Source: Aplectana chamaeleonis (taxonomy: Eukaryota > Nematoda > Chromadorea > Rhabditida > Cosmocercidae). Taken from it: DNA of 64,000 nucleotides. Below the pieces are notes generated by a model. It saw only the letters and a list, made by a program, of their open reading frames with translations, had not been told where the DNA came from and ran no database searches. The stretch is taken from contig JAPDOI010000066.1 of NCBI GenBank assembly GCA_029168955.1, forward strand, positions 1,488,501 through 1,552,500. The letters run 5' to 3'. Shown in pieces: positions 11,435 to 21,740 of the stretch (position 1 is its first letter; each line of letters starts with the position of its first letter). A program made the translations under genes and the position numbers.

Positions 11435-12480
11435 TTCAAAACCTAATTAAATGGACAAGAGTCGGCTGCAGTGCATGGAAAATTCAGAAGAAATATAGTT
11501 TGAGGGAAGACATTGAGAAATAGGAAAAGTTAATTTTCTTGCGAAATGTGGAGCTCGAGAATCCTACAAAATGACCAAGGAAGGCGTACGAACTCGAACA
11601 TTTTTTTCTGAAAAAAAATCGTTTATTGTCTCTTCTTCGGATTTATTGAGATTCTCAACTCTATAAACCTCGAGCAATTATCTTATTTCGAAAAAGTCGA
11701 TATTATCCCATTCGAACGGGGGTTGAATTTTCCCGGGTTCGTTCTCGTCTTATCGCCGTCGTGGCAGCGGCAGTGGTTTTCACATTTGTTGCTGATAACG
11801 AGGTGGGGAGAAAGCGGCCATCCGTGTGCAATGCCTGCCTGCCTTGTCAGATCTTCTGACATCAACTCACACTGATGTGAAGGGGAAAAACCAACACAGA
11901 GCGCATCAGAATGTGTCCGCGATAAGACGAGTGCACTGAAAATGAGACGCGTAGCCACACACGAAAAGTTCGGGAAGAAGATGACGAAGCAGAAAAAATT
12001 GATGCACACGGCGGAAAAATTGCAGTCGGTGACCAAATCCTGGAAATAGAGGGGTGGAGATCGCGTAACGACAGGGTGCCGAGCCCGGTTGTGTTTCATA
12101 ATCGTCCCCTCTCCAATGCCGAGGAATGACTAACGGCTGGTTGCTAGGTCAGGATAGACGTGGAGAACATGGCGGAATTGTGTGTGTGCGATTCATCGGT
12201 TGGCCTTTGATGACCTGAAAGCATATGCGGTCCTCGATAGGAAAGCCGAAAGTGCAAAGTTTACCAAGGTGACAAGTAATTGCTAGTTTGCTAAATAGAT
12301 GTCTTTATGGAACAGAAATGACCCAAGCGTCCACAAAACCCTCCTTTCTAAGAAAAACCGTCTGAAAAGTCTCAAAATTGCATCTGAAATCCTCTCTCTC
12401 TGAGCCATTTTGTCCTTTACCATCTCTCTTTATGATTGTATCTGCCTCAAACTGTCCGCAACAGTCGCCGTCTACTCTTA
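11435..12480. other. No clear gene; one PDZ-like fragment
   Basis: Most of this stretch shows nothing. On the plus strand, 11926-12108 reads through to a stop at 12106-12108 and contains GGKIAVGDQILEIEG, which looks like the GDQIL strand of a PDZ domain. There is no convincing acceptor and the rest of a PDZ fold is absent, so I do not call an exon. Confidence 0.3.
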
Positions 12481-12604
12481 GGCCTAGTTCATACTCGTTG
12501 CGACGCGCGACAGCGACAGTGCATTCGAACCATATCGACTTTCTGCCGATTTCTATGGCAAACACTATGTCGCGTCGCCCGTCGTGCGGAGTATGCACTA
12601 GGCC
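12481..12604. mobile_element. Tourist/Harbinger-like hairpin MITE (family M8), copy 1
   Basis: GGCCTAGTTCATACTC at the left pairs with GAGTATGCACTAGGCC at the right, and GCGACGCGCGACAG has its partner inside. The element is flanked by TTA on both sides (12478-12480 and 12605-12607), the 3-bp target site of PIF/Harbinger elements. A related hairpin is at 63401-63523. Confidence 0.75.
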
Positions 12605-12844
12605 TTATTGTCGTTAAAAGGCGACGCGATCTCTCCTCCAAGAAAGCGTGGGCTGTCGCGGTCGGTCTCACAGCGAAAGCCTGACGCCCACATGCGCTGC
12701 GCGTGTCAGATCGGCTCGAACGGCTGCGTCACTTTCCGTCCCAGCCACGACCTACTGCGGTCAATTCTTCATTTCCTCCATACTGTTTCTCCGCGTGCCG
12801 TGCTGCGCTTCGTTCTGGGGTCTCTAGTATACTTGTCACCCGAA

Positions 12845-13030
12845 TCACTCCTTTTCGGATATCCGAAATTCGGACAAGCCGATATCCGAAAATTAAAAAA
12901 AAAACGTATTATCTTAATCGAACCAATATCCGGGAAGTTTTGAATCGGGATTATCTGAAGCTAACCATTATCCGAGGGGTCAATAATTCGGATAAAATCG
13001 GTAAAAATCGGAGAATTTTTGGATAGAATC
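12845..13030. repeat. Orphan hAT-type end with GGATATCCGA motifs
   Basis: TCGGATATCCGAAATTCGG, AGCCGATATCCG, ATTATCCGA and ATTCGGATAAAATCGG follow each other. This is the same kind of motif cluster that borders the element at 48506-51212. I found no opposite end, so it is probably a solo remnant. Confidence 0.5.
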
Positions 13031-13033
13031 GCA

Positions 13034-13149
13034 CTTGGCCACGCCCATTGTTTCGTGCCACCTTCTCTATATTTAGTACATCAACCCAGGGTTTCCTCCT
13101 TCCGAAATTGAAAGGGTCGTTGCGGCGCGGGAAAATGGGCGTGGTCAAG
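13034..13149. mobile_element. Hairpin MITE family M7, copy 1
   Basis: CTTGGCCACGCCCATTGTTT at the left pairs with GGGAAAATGGGCGTGGTCAAG at the right. The other copies are 34603-34712 and a half copy near 50485-50520. Confidence 0.8.
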
Positions 13150-13158
13150 CGAGACGAC

Positions 13159-13732
13159 CTAGTGGCATGTGGATCGAATCCACGCCGCGGGTGTGGCTAA
13201 GGAGCAGTTCGGCTGGTACACACGACGCGCGCGACGGTGGAACGCTGTGCGCGCTCATCTTCCTTGGGGCGCGGTAACCGAGGGAACTCAAAAAAGTTGT
13301 TGTCGTTCCATTTTAGCCGTTCCCCTTTATCGTTTTTTTGCATTTTGTTCATGTAGGTTGATGTGTCAGACGTAGGTTCGGCGTCGGAATCTATATCGTC
13401 ATCTCCCATTCCGCTCCAAGAAGCAAACGAAACGAACTCTGAAAAAAACTTTTGTAAAAAGTGCGAATTCCATTGAAACGATGGTATCAGAAGCATTACC
13501 TCTAAGAAAGCACATTGTAAACAAAAAAAAACTTGAATAATATGCAAAAATGATAAAGGGGGACGGCTACAATGGGACAACGACTACTTTTTTTGAAGGC
13601 CCTCGGTTAACGCGCCCCAAGGACGATGAGCGCGCACAGCGTTTTTCCGTCGCGTGTGCTAGCCAAACTGCTCCTTATTGTTAGCCACACCCGCAGTGTG
13701 GATTCGATCCACATGCCTGACCAAGTGGCTAG
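13159..13732. mobile_element. Foldback element, about 140-bp arms
   Basis: The left arm (13159-13300) and right arm (13590-13732) are inverted copies. Shared blocks include GGATCGAATCCAC, GGGTGTGGCTAA, AAGGAGCAGTT, CGCTGTGCGCGCTCATC and CTTGGGGCGCG. About 290 bp of unrelated sequence forms the loop. GGATCGAATCC resembles a pol III B box but sits in no tRNA-like context. Confidence 0.8.
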
Positions 13733-13799
13733 TTAATCAGTGTCGAAGATTTTTTGTATTGTTGCTTTGCATACTAGTTACTCGCTAGTTGTCCCAAAC

Positions 13800-14190
13800 C
13801 AAACCTGTTCGACTTCGACTGCTCGGGCATATACTAAGAAGAACGCCGGATCGTCTCGTACAACACGCTTTAAAAATGCTTCCAAATCCTGTCTGGAAAC
13901 GGCCACCTGGGCGTAGGCGAAAGTTCTGGACGGATGTGGTTAGGGCATTATGATCGACATCCTAATTGTTCCGAATAAGGACGTGCACTCGGCATCGAAA
14001 GACAGTTCAGGCGCGATGTTTCGTTTCGCAGGAAATGGAATAGTGACAGCTGGATGGAATGTGTTCAAATTGTGGCTGAAGACCGTGAAAAATGGACACG
14101 GCTGACTACTAGGACGGCACACCTCGGTGAAGATGCGGAATGACCGCGTCAGGCGAAAGCCAACCGATTAAGTCAAAGTAAGTCAAAGTT
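13800..14190 (+). pseudogene. RTE-like LINE, C-terminal fragment A
   Basis: The plus-strand translation reads RLRLLGHILRRTPDRLVQHA, NPVWKRPPGRRRKFWTDVV, a frameshift near 13945, then QFRRDVSFRRKWNSDSWMEC and KWTRLTTRTAHLGEDAE with a stop. This is the tail of an RTE-clade reverse transcriptase ORF after the RT domain. It ends in a 3' tail with a duplicated AAGTCAAAGT. Three more pieces of the same family lie on the minus strand at 17.2/19.5, 27.3 and 38.2 kb. 5' truncated, as is usual for LINE insertions. Confidence 0.8.
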
Positions 14191-15792
14191 GTTATTCAAA
14201 GTTTTTGCATATTTTGTTTAATTGCGGATAAACACTTGTTAAAACAAGTCTAAAAGGGAAGTAGGAAGAAAACTAGGGACCACCGACGCGACACGAGCTA
14301 GATTTTATGATGTTGAAGACTATTTGTTCGGTTTGTCTACACTGTTGCCTGAAATTTTTTTCTAGAAGTAATGTCTAACAATAGGGGTTACGTTCCCCAC
14401 TTTTTTCTCGGATGTTGTTGAATAATCTGAAGCTCCTGAAAAAATTACAATCACCGAATTTCCGCTGATTCTGAAATCCCGAATTTCAAAAATTTTGAAG
14501 TGTCCGCAGTTATCGAACTGGACCAAACGGTAGACCCGAACAGGCCCCTGTGGCTCGAGTTCGCTCCTGTTCCTTACAATCAAGATCGCATAGACAGGAG
14601 CCAGACTCTTGAAGGCAGCGTACCCGCACGGAACCCCTTTTAACTTTTTCACTCATTCCTATTCTTGGGCTTCATCGAAACCATTTGTGCACTCTAGGGC
14701 GACAATACTGCGTTCCCAAGATGTTACATTCTAGTGAAAACGGCTCGGTGATCTGAATGGGAGGACCAACCGGTCAGTCATCTACATAGCACTTGAAAGA
14801 GACGATCATGCAGGCGCTGCGGACCCGTCAACACTGGCGCGTCGTTTACCAAAATGAAGTAGATTTTAGCTGTACGGCTGCCCTGACAGCCCTAAAGCCT
14901 TGCCATGACTGTCCTGTGCCGCCCCTCCGCCCAACCCGCCCCAAGGATCTTCTGCAGCTCTCCTCAGAGAGGCAAGGTACTCGGGATGGTCCGAAGCCAG
15001 GAGGCCAACCCTCCAGGAGCTCGAAACAAGGATACCAGTCCCTACAGCGAGGAGAGGATGATAGTTTTCACGGGCATAACCGCCAAGAAGCGAGCCAAAG
15101 CGGGAGGTAGCTAAGAGACACTGTTGAACGGCAACGCTTGTCCTGCTTCTACCCCCGCGATTTGTAGGCGGAAGGGTCACTCGTCCCTACGCTCTTCCCC
15201 TTGTTTTCTCCCGCCAATGGTGAGCTTTCAGCGTCGTTGAATTGTCAAAATAAATTACACTTGTTTCAGAGCGTATGACAACTGGGAAATCAGTGGATTA
15301 ACGTTCATGTCAGTTAGTAGTTCGGTCCATATATGAATTTGTCGCTGTGTAACTATTACCCGCGAGAAGGGCTACACCCCTCTAAACCATGGCAAACTTC
15401 TCAACCCCATCCACACCCAGAGCTTGATTAGTAAGGTCTATGATGAATCGCAGGTTATTGATAACTTTTGACGCTTTATCCCCTTTAATCATGACCTATT
15501 CCTTCACAAACATAATATCCCAAGGCAGCCCTAGGATCGTCTGGAATTTACGGCAGTTTCTTTGGCTACAAGTAATTCAATTATACTTTAATTGCAGTGG
15601 CAAACTTGCTGTCAACGCTGTTTTGTACCTCCCATGAAATTTCCATAAGAGCTTTGACGAACTAAAAATAGTGGCTAGGATCCATCATTGCTGTCCCATA
15701 ACTTGTTACACCAGTTGGTTTCCTTCTGGACGATCGCACCAATTTCTATCCGAAACATCCCAGGAGAAGGCCGAAAATGTAATCTGCAGAGG
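14191..15792. other. No gene seen
   Basis: Two open frames of about 100 codons (minus strand 14362-14652, both strands around 14793-15180) have no recognised motif and no matching splice sites. The sequence is otherwise featureless to me. Confidence 0.4.
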
Positions 15793-15932
15793 GTCGGCAT
15801 GGGTCCTGGTGATACTTTGCGTTCCTTACTGAAGATTGGCGCAAACTCGGTGCAATATGCTATAACACGGATGCACCGAGATTACGCCAACCCTCAATAG
15901 GAAAGGCCAGTTATTGCTAGGATCCATGCCGA
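15793..15932. mobile_element. Hairpin MITE family M3, copy 2
   Basis: GTCGGCATGGGTCCTGG at the left and CTAGGATCCATGCCGA at the right pair, and AAACTCGGTGCA pairs with TGCACCGAGATT. The match to 6164-6300 covers the whole length, including ACTTTGCGTTC and TTGGCG. Confidence 0.75.
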
Positions 15933-17204
15933 TTGTACATATGTATTGTTCTTCCCCTCCTCAGGGTCCTCACACCCTGCTCCTCTCCTTAATCCACTAA
16001 GGTTCTCATGAATGCTGCCCCTGAAGTTGATAGGCTTTGAGCATGCAGAGCTTCACACACAAAGGAAACCTGCAATGTTACAGGTGCATGAATAGTAAAA
16101 ATGAAAATTGAAGGTGAATGTGCGCGTGGCAATCAAAAAAAGTCTTATTGTTATCAATGCAATCTGTGGGAGAGAAAGACGGCGACATTTGATGAATGAC
16201 GTTTGCAGTTTCACACGAAATGCTATTATATGGTGATTAACTTCTACCTATTAAGGATCTCACTAACTGCTAAACGAGCTCCAAACAGGAATTGGAAAGA
16301 GGAAGAGCAATGATGTTTATCACCCATCGAAATGCTCAACAACTGTTCTCTCGTGGACACGAGCGAGTGACGATGCATGACGGCTGGAGGGATGAGGGAA
16401 TGAGATCGTTGAAAGCTACTGAGTTGAGGAACGAAGTTTGAATGGGACACACAAATAAAATGTTTTCATAATCTCCATTTTGCTCACATTATTTGTCATA
16501 AAATTCCGCGGTTTACAATCCGTTTTGGAATCCTTTCTGTGGCCCCAAGTTTTAGGTATAAGGTTATATTGCGAACTGAAATTTAACGCGTATCCGAAAT
16601 AGCATCTTAGCCATGTTTATTCATCATGTCAATCAGCGCGTTGCGCTCCAAATCTAGCATCTGTGAGAGTAACTCGTCCGCGACCTCGCCGTAACGCGCC
16701 GCGTCGCGGCGGGGTCAGTCAGCCGCGATACAACCGGACATCCCCCAGTACGAAGTGACTTGTCATCTACAGCAATTCTGCGCGGTTTTCCACAGCGCTA
16801 TTCCCGCTACAACTACTTGCTGTGGGGCGCGCTATCTCAGACTAGACGCGTAGAATGGCAGTTTTCTTGCCATGCCTGCAGGGTCATGTCGGAGTATGAG
16901 TATAGCGACCCCCCCCTCACTGTCACCAGTGATGACTTACTTGAATTGATCTACCTGTAGTCAAATCCACTTTGAAGTGGTACTACCCTCCTCACTAAAG
17001 AGTTCCGGGGTAGTTCTCTTATGTTTTGAAGTCACTTAACCTTTCCTCCGACTGACTAACATTGCTCGTTTATATAACTCGTTTACGTTGGTATAGCTAT
17101 AAGGGTTTCAACGAAAAACTTTTGTAAACACTTTTGTTTTGCTTCTTTGATACCGTGTGCAATTATCGAATTCAATTGACTATTTGAAATACATATGTAT
17201 ATCA
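15933..17204. other. No gene seen
   Basis: Nothing recognised. A GC-rich patch at 16670-16740 (CGCCGCGTCGCGGCG) can fold on itself locally. Confidence 0.45.
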
Positions 17205-17561
17205 TCTACCAATAAATCGGCTGGCAACCGCTTGACGCGAGCGGTCCGCATCTTCACCGAAGTGTGCCGTCCTAGTAGTCAGCCGTGTCCATTTGTCTAA
17301 GTTTTCAGCCACAACATGAAAGCAATCCGTCCATCTGTCACTATTCCATTTCCTGCAAAGTGGAAGATGGCGCGTGAAGTGTCTTCTGACTTCCAGTGAC
17401 TCTAACTCCTCCTCTACTGCGTCCGTCCAGAACTTTCGCCTGCGTCTAGGTGGCCGTTTCCAGACAGGATTTGGAGGAAAGCTTAGAGCATGTTGCACAA
17501 GACGATCTATCGTTCTTCTCATTATGTGCCCAAGCAGCCGAAGTCGGCCTTCCATTGCCAC
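17205..17561 (-). pseudogene. RTE-like LINE, C-terminal fragment B (3' part)
   Basis: The minus strand encodes MEGRLRLLGHIMRRTIDRLV, NPVWKRPPRRRRKFWTDAV, LESLEVRRHFTRHLPLCRKW and KWTRLTTRTAHFGEDADR, an uninterrupted RTE-like tail that closely parallels the fragment at 13.8 kb. The upstream part of the same ORF continues at 19512-19890; the hAT element at 17562-19511 splits it. This is the best preserved of the four family pieces. Confidence 0.85.
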
Positions 17562-18171
17562 CAGGGGTGTGCGGAAATTTTTCAAAAAATTTCAGAAAAC
17601 AGAAAATCGAGTTTGTCAGAAAACAGAAAACAGAAAGGCCAAAACGGCCAGAAAACAGAAATCAGAAAACAGAAAATTTTCAGAAAAAATACTTACTGCA
17701 TTTTAACTTTTTTTCAAGAGGAAGGAGAGTGTAATTCTGAACATCTTTGCTATACCTGTAATACAATATCTACGAGACTGGACAATTAACTAATAAGACA
17801 TTGATAGTAGCGATGGCACGTCAATGACAGGTCTCTTTGAGAGTTTTAGCCGAGAATCAGCTCACTAAGCTCCACAGCGGTTCTTGATGTGCTATTTCTC
17901 AAATCTTTCTTGATTGTTTCTGGATTATTAGGCGGCCAAGATCATGTTGTTCACGAAATAGCCTAGAAGTAGCCGAGCAATAACGGAGAAATAACCAAGA
18001 CGTGACAGGCACACCAACACGCGACGCGGCGTTTCCCGGCTCGCCGAGCAGCCGCCTTGGCCTCCTGCAGCTCGGCGGGCCTCCTGGTGCTAGGCGTGGT
18101 CCAAGTACCGCCAACTAGGGCAGTTGAACCAACAGAGGTGTTGACATCCAAATCATGCCTCAGGAATGCGT

Positions 18172-18399
18172 CGTGTACAGTTCAACTCCGTATTGCCGTT
18201 CAGTCCGCAAGGTGCACGCTGATTGCGGAAGCGTGCTGCGGCGCGGTTGCGAGTATCCTCAGACATGGATGTATGGATGTATTGGTGCCCAGGTGATCCG
18301 CCATCCCTGTCTGAGATACTTGCAACCGCCCCGCAGCACGCTTTCGGAATCAACGTGCAGTTTGCGGACTGAACGGCAATGCGGAGTTGAACTGTACAT
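18172..18399. mobile_element. Hairpin nested in the hAT element (1)
   Basis: Arms of about 100 bp: TGTACAGTTCAACTCCG, ATTGCCGTTCAGTCCGCAA, GTGCACG and AGCGTGCTGCGG pair with their complements. The loop lies near 18270-18300. Confidence 0.8.
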
Positions 18400-18582
18400 C
18401 CCTTGGAGAGCATTACTTGGCGTCCAATTCGCGGCGAACATTTTTTGGCGGTTATTTCTAGGCTATTACGCGGCAAACAGCTACTTCCCGACCATTTTCC
18501 GGCTATCACGCAGAAAGCAGGCATTTCTTGGCTATTTATTGTCTATTGATCGGGTGAAATTCCCAGAAAATGCCTGTACGTC

Positions 18583-18771
18583 AGCACAGTAGGGGTTGCA
18601 TCCCTCGTTGTCAGCAGCTTCAGCTGACAGCTAACAGCAGCAGTTGTTATTGATATCGAGGGGTTGAACCCCAGCAAGTGTTGGAATCATATACCGCTGT
18701 CAGCAGCAGCTGCTGCTGACAGCGAGGGTTTGCACTCGATCTTTGCCCTGGGATGCAACCCCTATTGTGCC
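18583..18771. mobile_element. Hairpin nested in the hAT element (2)
   Basis: AGCACAGTAGGGGTTGCATCC pairs with GGGATGCAACCCCTATTGTGC. The interior is CAGCAGCAGCTGCTGCTGACA-rich and itself palindromic. Confidence 0.75.
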
Positions 18772-18977
18772 GAAGTACTGAGTAGGTGAGCAGGGTTCGC
18801 GATAAAATCAGTTGCTGAGTTCTCTTCATGATAATGCAGGTTTCACCATCACAAAAGGGAGAAAAGTGAAAAGTTGTAGGAGAAACGCACAAAAACAGCT
18901 TAGAACAGCTATTTGGGGGGTGTTCGCAAGCCCCAACTAACACGATTCATATAAGTGCTGGTTTTTTCGTTTAGCAA

Positions 18978-19129
18978 CCTATTCATGCTTTTCCGGAAGC
19001 GGCAAATGCCGCGCAACATCAGTAGAAAAATGAGAAATCAGATGTTTGATACCGTTACCGAGCATCTGATTTCTCATTTTTCTAGTGATGATCCGCGGCA
19101 TTTGCCGCCTCGCAAATGTATGAATAGGG
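18978..19129. mobile_element. Hairpin nested in the hAT element (3)
   Basis: CCTATTCAT at the left and ATGAATAGG at the right, then GCGGCAAATGCCGC and AGAAAAATGAGAAATCAGA with their complements, give an almost complete palindrome with a small central loop. Confidence 0.8.
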
Positions 19130-19511
19130 TGTAACAGCAAGGCGGAAGACGGCAGAACAAACATACATAGAAATTTAGTTAATTGTGGGTAAGGTGACAA
19201 TCAGCAGTATTCTGTTCCTGAGCGTTTTTCCTCTGAGTTTTCACCTATTTTCACTTTTATGATGATCATGTCTACCATTTCATGAGGATACCATAACAAC
19301 CGTTTCTTATGGTAAACCCTACCTTTAGCAGCAATCGCACCATTGAACGCAAGTAGCACCTCCGCTGTTCCACAGATCCGGATTTCGTTGATTTTTTTCC
19401 GATTTTTTTTCTGTTTTTCGCAGAATTTTCAGAAATCAGAAAACAGAAAGGCCAAAACGGCCAGAAAACAGAAATCAGAAAACAGAAAACAGAAATTTCC
19501 GCACACCCCTG

Positions 19512-19890
19512 ATTGCCACTTCAGATGGCGTTGGGATATGCTGGCACCTTCCTCGTGATAAGAGTTGATGTACTGCGTCGACCTTGTTGTAAAAATCTTC
19601 GTTATGACACATTTGCGGCCAGTAGCATCTAGGTAAACGTCTGAACAGCTTTCTCTCCGTGCAATCCAACTTTTCCATCTGCGTCTTCGGTGCTGCCCAC
19701 GTCTCGTGATACGGTGACTGCACAATACATAATCTTCCGCTGATGGCTACCAAGAAACCCACATCTGCCTGCAATTTTCAGGACAAAACCAAGTTCATAG
19801 ACTGCGGCACACTTTGATAGGTAGACGCACCGTAATACACCATGTAAATCTCGCTCCGTTGAGTACACAAGGCCTAATTCAGTCTCACAA
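19512..19890 (-). pseudogene. RTE-like LINE, C-terminal fragment B (5' part)
   Basis: The minus strand reads CKQ/MQADVGF, then HETWAAPKTQMEKLDCTERK, LFRRLPRCYWPQMCHNEDFY and RGRCQHIPTPSEVA, and stops at the hAT insertion. The next residues of the ORF are found at 17561 downward. Further upstream (19775-19890) the frame is shifted and text degrades. Confidence 0.8.
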
Positions 19891-19940
19891 TCAGTCAACA
19901 ATCTATATCCAGAACTATTTTATTAAGCAAGAGACTATCA

Positions 19941-20157
19941 TTTCAGGCGATTCTCAGCCCGAGCCGCCTAGCAGTTCGATTCTATCTCCCAGCCTGGGGT
20001 CCACTCCGTTGCTTTGAGGACCACTGTGGTCGCTGTCTGGGCGAACTGGAGAAGTCCGGACAGCTACATCAATAGCTCGCCGTTTGGGAGAACGATCCGA
20101 ACTGTCAGGCAGCTCCGATTCCTGTTCGGTACAGCTTGGGGCTGAGAATCGTCCGAG
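19941..20157. mobile_element. Hairpin MITE family M1, copy 2
   Basis: CAGGCGATTCTCAGCCCGAG at the left pairs with CTTGGGGCTGAGAATCGTCC at the right. The inner blocks GAACTGTCAGGCAGC and CTCCCAGC resemble copies 1 and 3. Confidence 0.7.
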
Positions 20158-20349
20158 GTAAACAAACGTAATTTATTTTATTTATTTATTGTGACGTGGC
20201 CGAAGGGCACACGTAAAATACATAGCAACATCTAAAAAAAACCTCAAACTCTGAAAACAAAATATGATAGGAAAACAACTTTTGTAGCACAAAAACGTTT
20301 TATATCGTCACTGACCGAGACACGCGGCTAGCCAGCCCTCCGAACTGAG

Positions 20350-21740
20350 TTTAAGAGAGTAAAAGAGCATAGTTTCTTTTGATAATGGTGTTGAAGGCAG
20401 GAACCGTTCTGTTGGAGACAAACTTGGCTCTAATTTGGGTTTTGACTGTCATAGTATTGAGCTTAAAGGCAGTGTCCACGATAAAAACCATGTCTGATTT
20501 TTTGTTGGAGATCGGCAGCTGCGGGGCCTTGCGCAACCCAAATCTTGAATAAACTGAGAAAATTGAGCTCGGAACGGTCCCCTACGGCCCCAAAGTTGGA
20601 CACCCGTCAGCTCGTCACTCCCCGATGCACTTTCCACGCCCACCGACGTGAACAAATGAATGCTCGAGATTGTGAGCTGAGCGATGGTTTCCAATCAGTA
20701 GCCCTGTTCTTCCCCTTATTCCCAACTTCTCTCTTTACTCAGGTCAGCTCGCATACATCGGCTGCAAAAGACGGAAGTTTCAAGCCTTGGACAACTCGTC
20801 CACCATGCTTCCCTAGCCTAATTTTTGAGGGGCCATAACTCTGCTCCTAGAAGGTCTTGTACGATTCCAAAAACGTCATTGGAATCAGAATGGGGCCGTC
20901 TTCAAAATTAGCAAAAAAAGCAGAAAAACGATTCTTATCGTGAACACTGCCTTTAAGGCATCCACCCCTAGTTCTAGAGTATGTGAGATTGAAAATTTGC
21001 TTGACCCTATGGGTGTTTTATCGGTAAGAATTTTGAAGGCCATGACCAAGTCAAACTTATCAAGGTAGCTGAGGCCAGTCGTTCTAAGTATGACTTTGAG
21101 GGTGAAATTAAGCTGTACGCTTTCCATCGAATCAATGTCCTTCTTTTTATAGACTATGAGTGTGGAACATGGCTTTGGAGACCAACGCCTTCTACTGAGG
21201 CAGTAAATCCAGTTTATTCGAAAAGAGAAAAAAAAGAAACCCAAATCACGTATTTGATCCACTTTAGCCAGAGCTGAGTCCCCCAAATGAGGTGTAGCAT
21301 CGTATCTTTTTTGTCCGAAAACACAACTTTGGTTTTTTGAGCTGCAAGCGGTAGCTCCCACGTGTCAGACCACTCACAGATGCGATGTATCGCCGTTTGG
21401 AGCGTAACCACGTCGTCCATACTACACAGTCTTTTATATTTTGATATCATCAGGTTACATTATGCAAGAAACATCCTGTTCAGTAACCGCAGCGGGTAGG
21501 TCGTAAGTATAAATTGAGAACAATAGCGGAGAGAGAACTCCATCCTGGGGGACCCTGCAAAGCGCACGTAACCACGTCGTCCATAACCTGGAAAGTGCGG
21601 TTTGTCAAAAAAGTTTTGCAACCCTTTTGTTACATTAGGATGTATTCCTACCTTATGCAGTTTACTGAGAAGCTTAGAAGGGAGAACCTTATCAAAATCT
21701 TTGGAAAAATTACAGTACACGAGGTCTAATATTATTGTCT
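20350..21740 (-). pseudogene. CR1-like LINE fragment, split by a TTAA element
   Basis: The minus strand encodes CR1-type reverse transcriptase text: NFSKDFDKVLPSKLLSKLHK and VGIHPNVTKGL (21.7 kb), then IHRICEWSDTWELPLAAQKT and LGFFFFS (21.4-21.2 kb), VQLNFTLKVILRTTGLSYLD (21.1 kb), and after the insertion at 20467-20952 the C-terminal NRTVPAFNTIIKRNYALLLS. Several frameshifts and deletions remove the YADD region. The fragment is related to, but distinct from, the longer element at 54.8-59.2 kb. Confidence 0.75.
20467..20952. mobile_element. TTAA-flanked element, family A1 (type copy)
   Basis: AGGCAGTGTCCACGATAA at the left and TTATCGTGAACACTGCCT at the right form inverted ends of about 18 bp. 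TTAA is present on both sides (20463-20466 and 20953-20956). The element interrupts a CR1-like ORF, so the empty site can be inferred: one TTAA restores contiguous C-terminal coding text. A TTAA target is typical of piggyBac-like transposases. There is no coding capacity; 486 bp. A second, much expanded copy is at 31637-35356. Confidence 0.85.

Larger units (their letters stand above)
17562..19511. mobile_element. hAT-type element with perfect 8-bp target duplication
   Basis: The element starts CAGGGGTGTGCGGAAATTT and ends AAATTTCCGCACACCCCTG. The target duplication ATTGCCAC is present at 17554-17561 and 19512-19519. Clusters of CAGAAAACAGAAA motifs lie just inside both ends (17590-17690 and 19425-19495). 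Removing the element joins the two halves of the RTE-like ORF in register. The interior holds no transposase but three hairpin units, so it is non-autonomous. Confidence 0.9.

Noticed and set aside
9740..11442. 8-bp target duplication for the hAT element at 9748
   Set aside because: TTCACAAC and TTCAAAAC are similar, but the left one is three bases away from the element end, so it is not a valid duplication.
13159..13190. B-box-like GGATCGAATCC
   Set aside because: It is part of a foldback arm and repeated in the other arm; no tRNA-like structure.
14362..15180. Open frames of about 100 codons on both strands
   Set aside because: No known domain, no consistent codon phase with splice sites.
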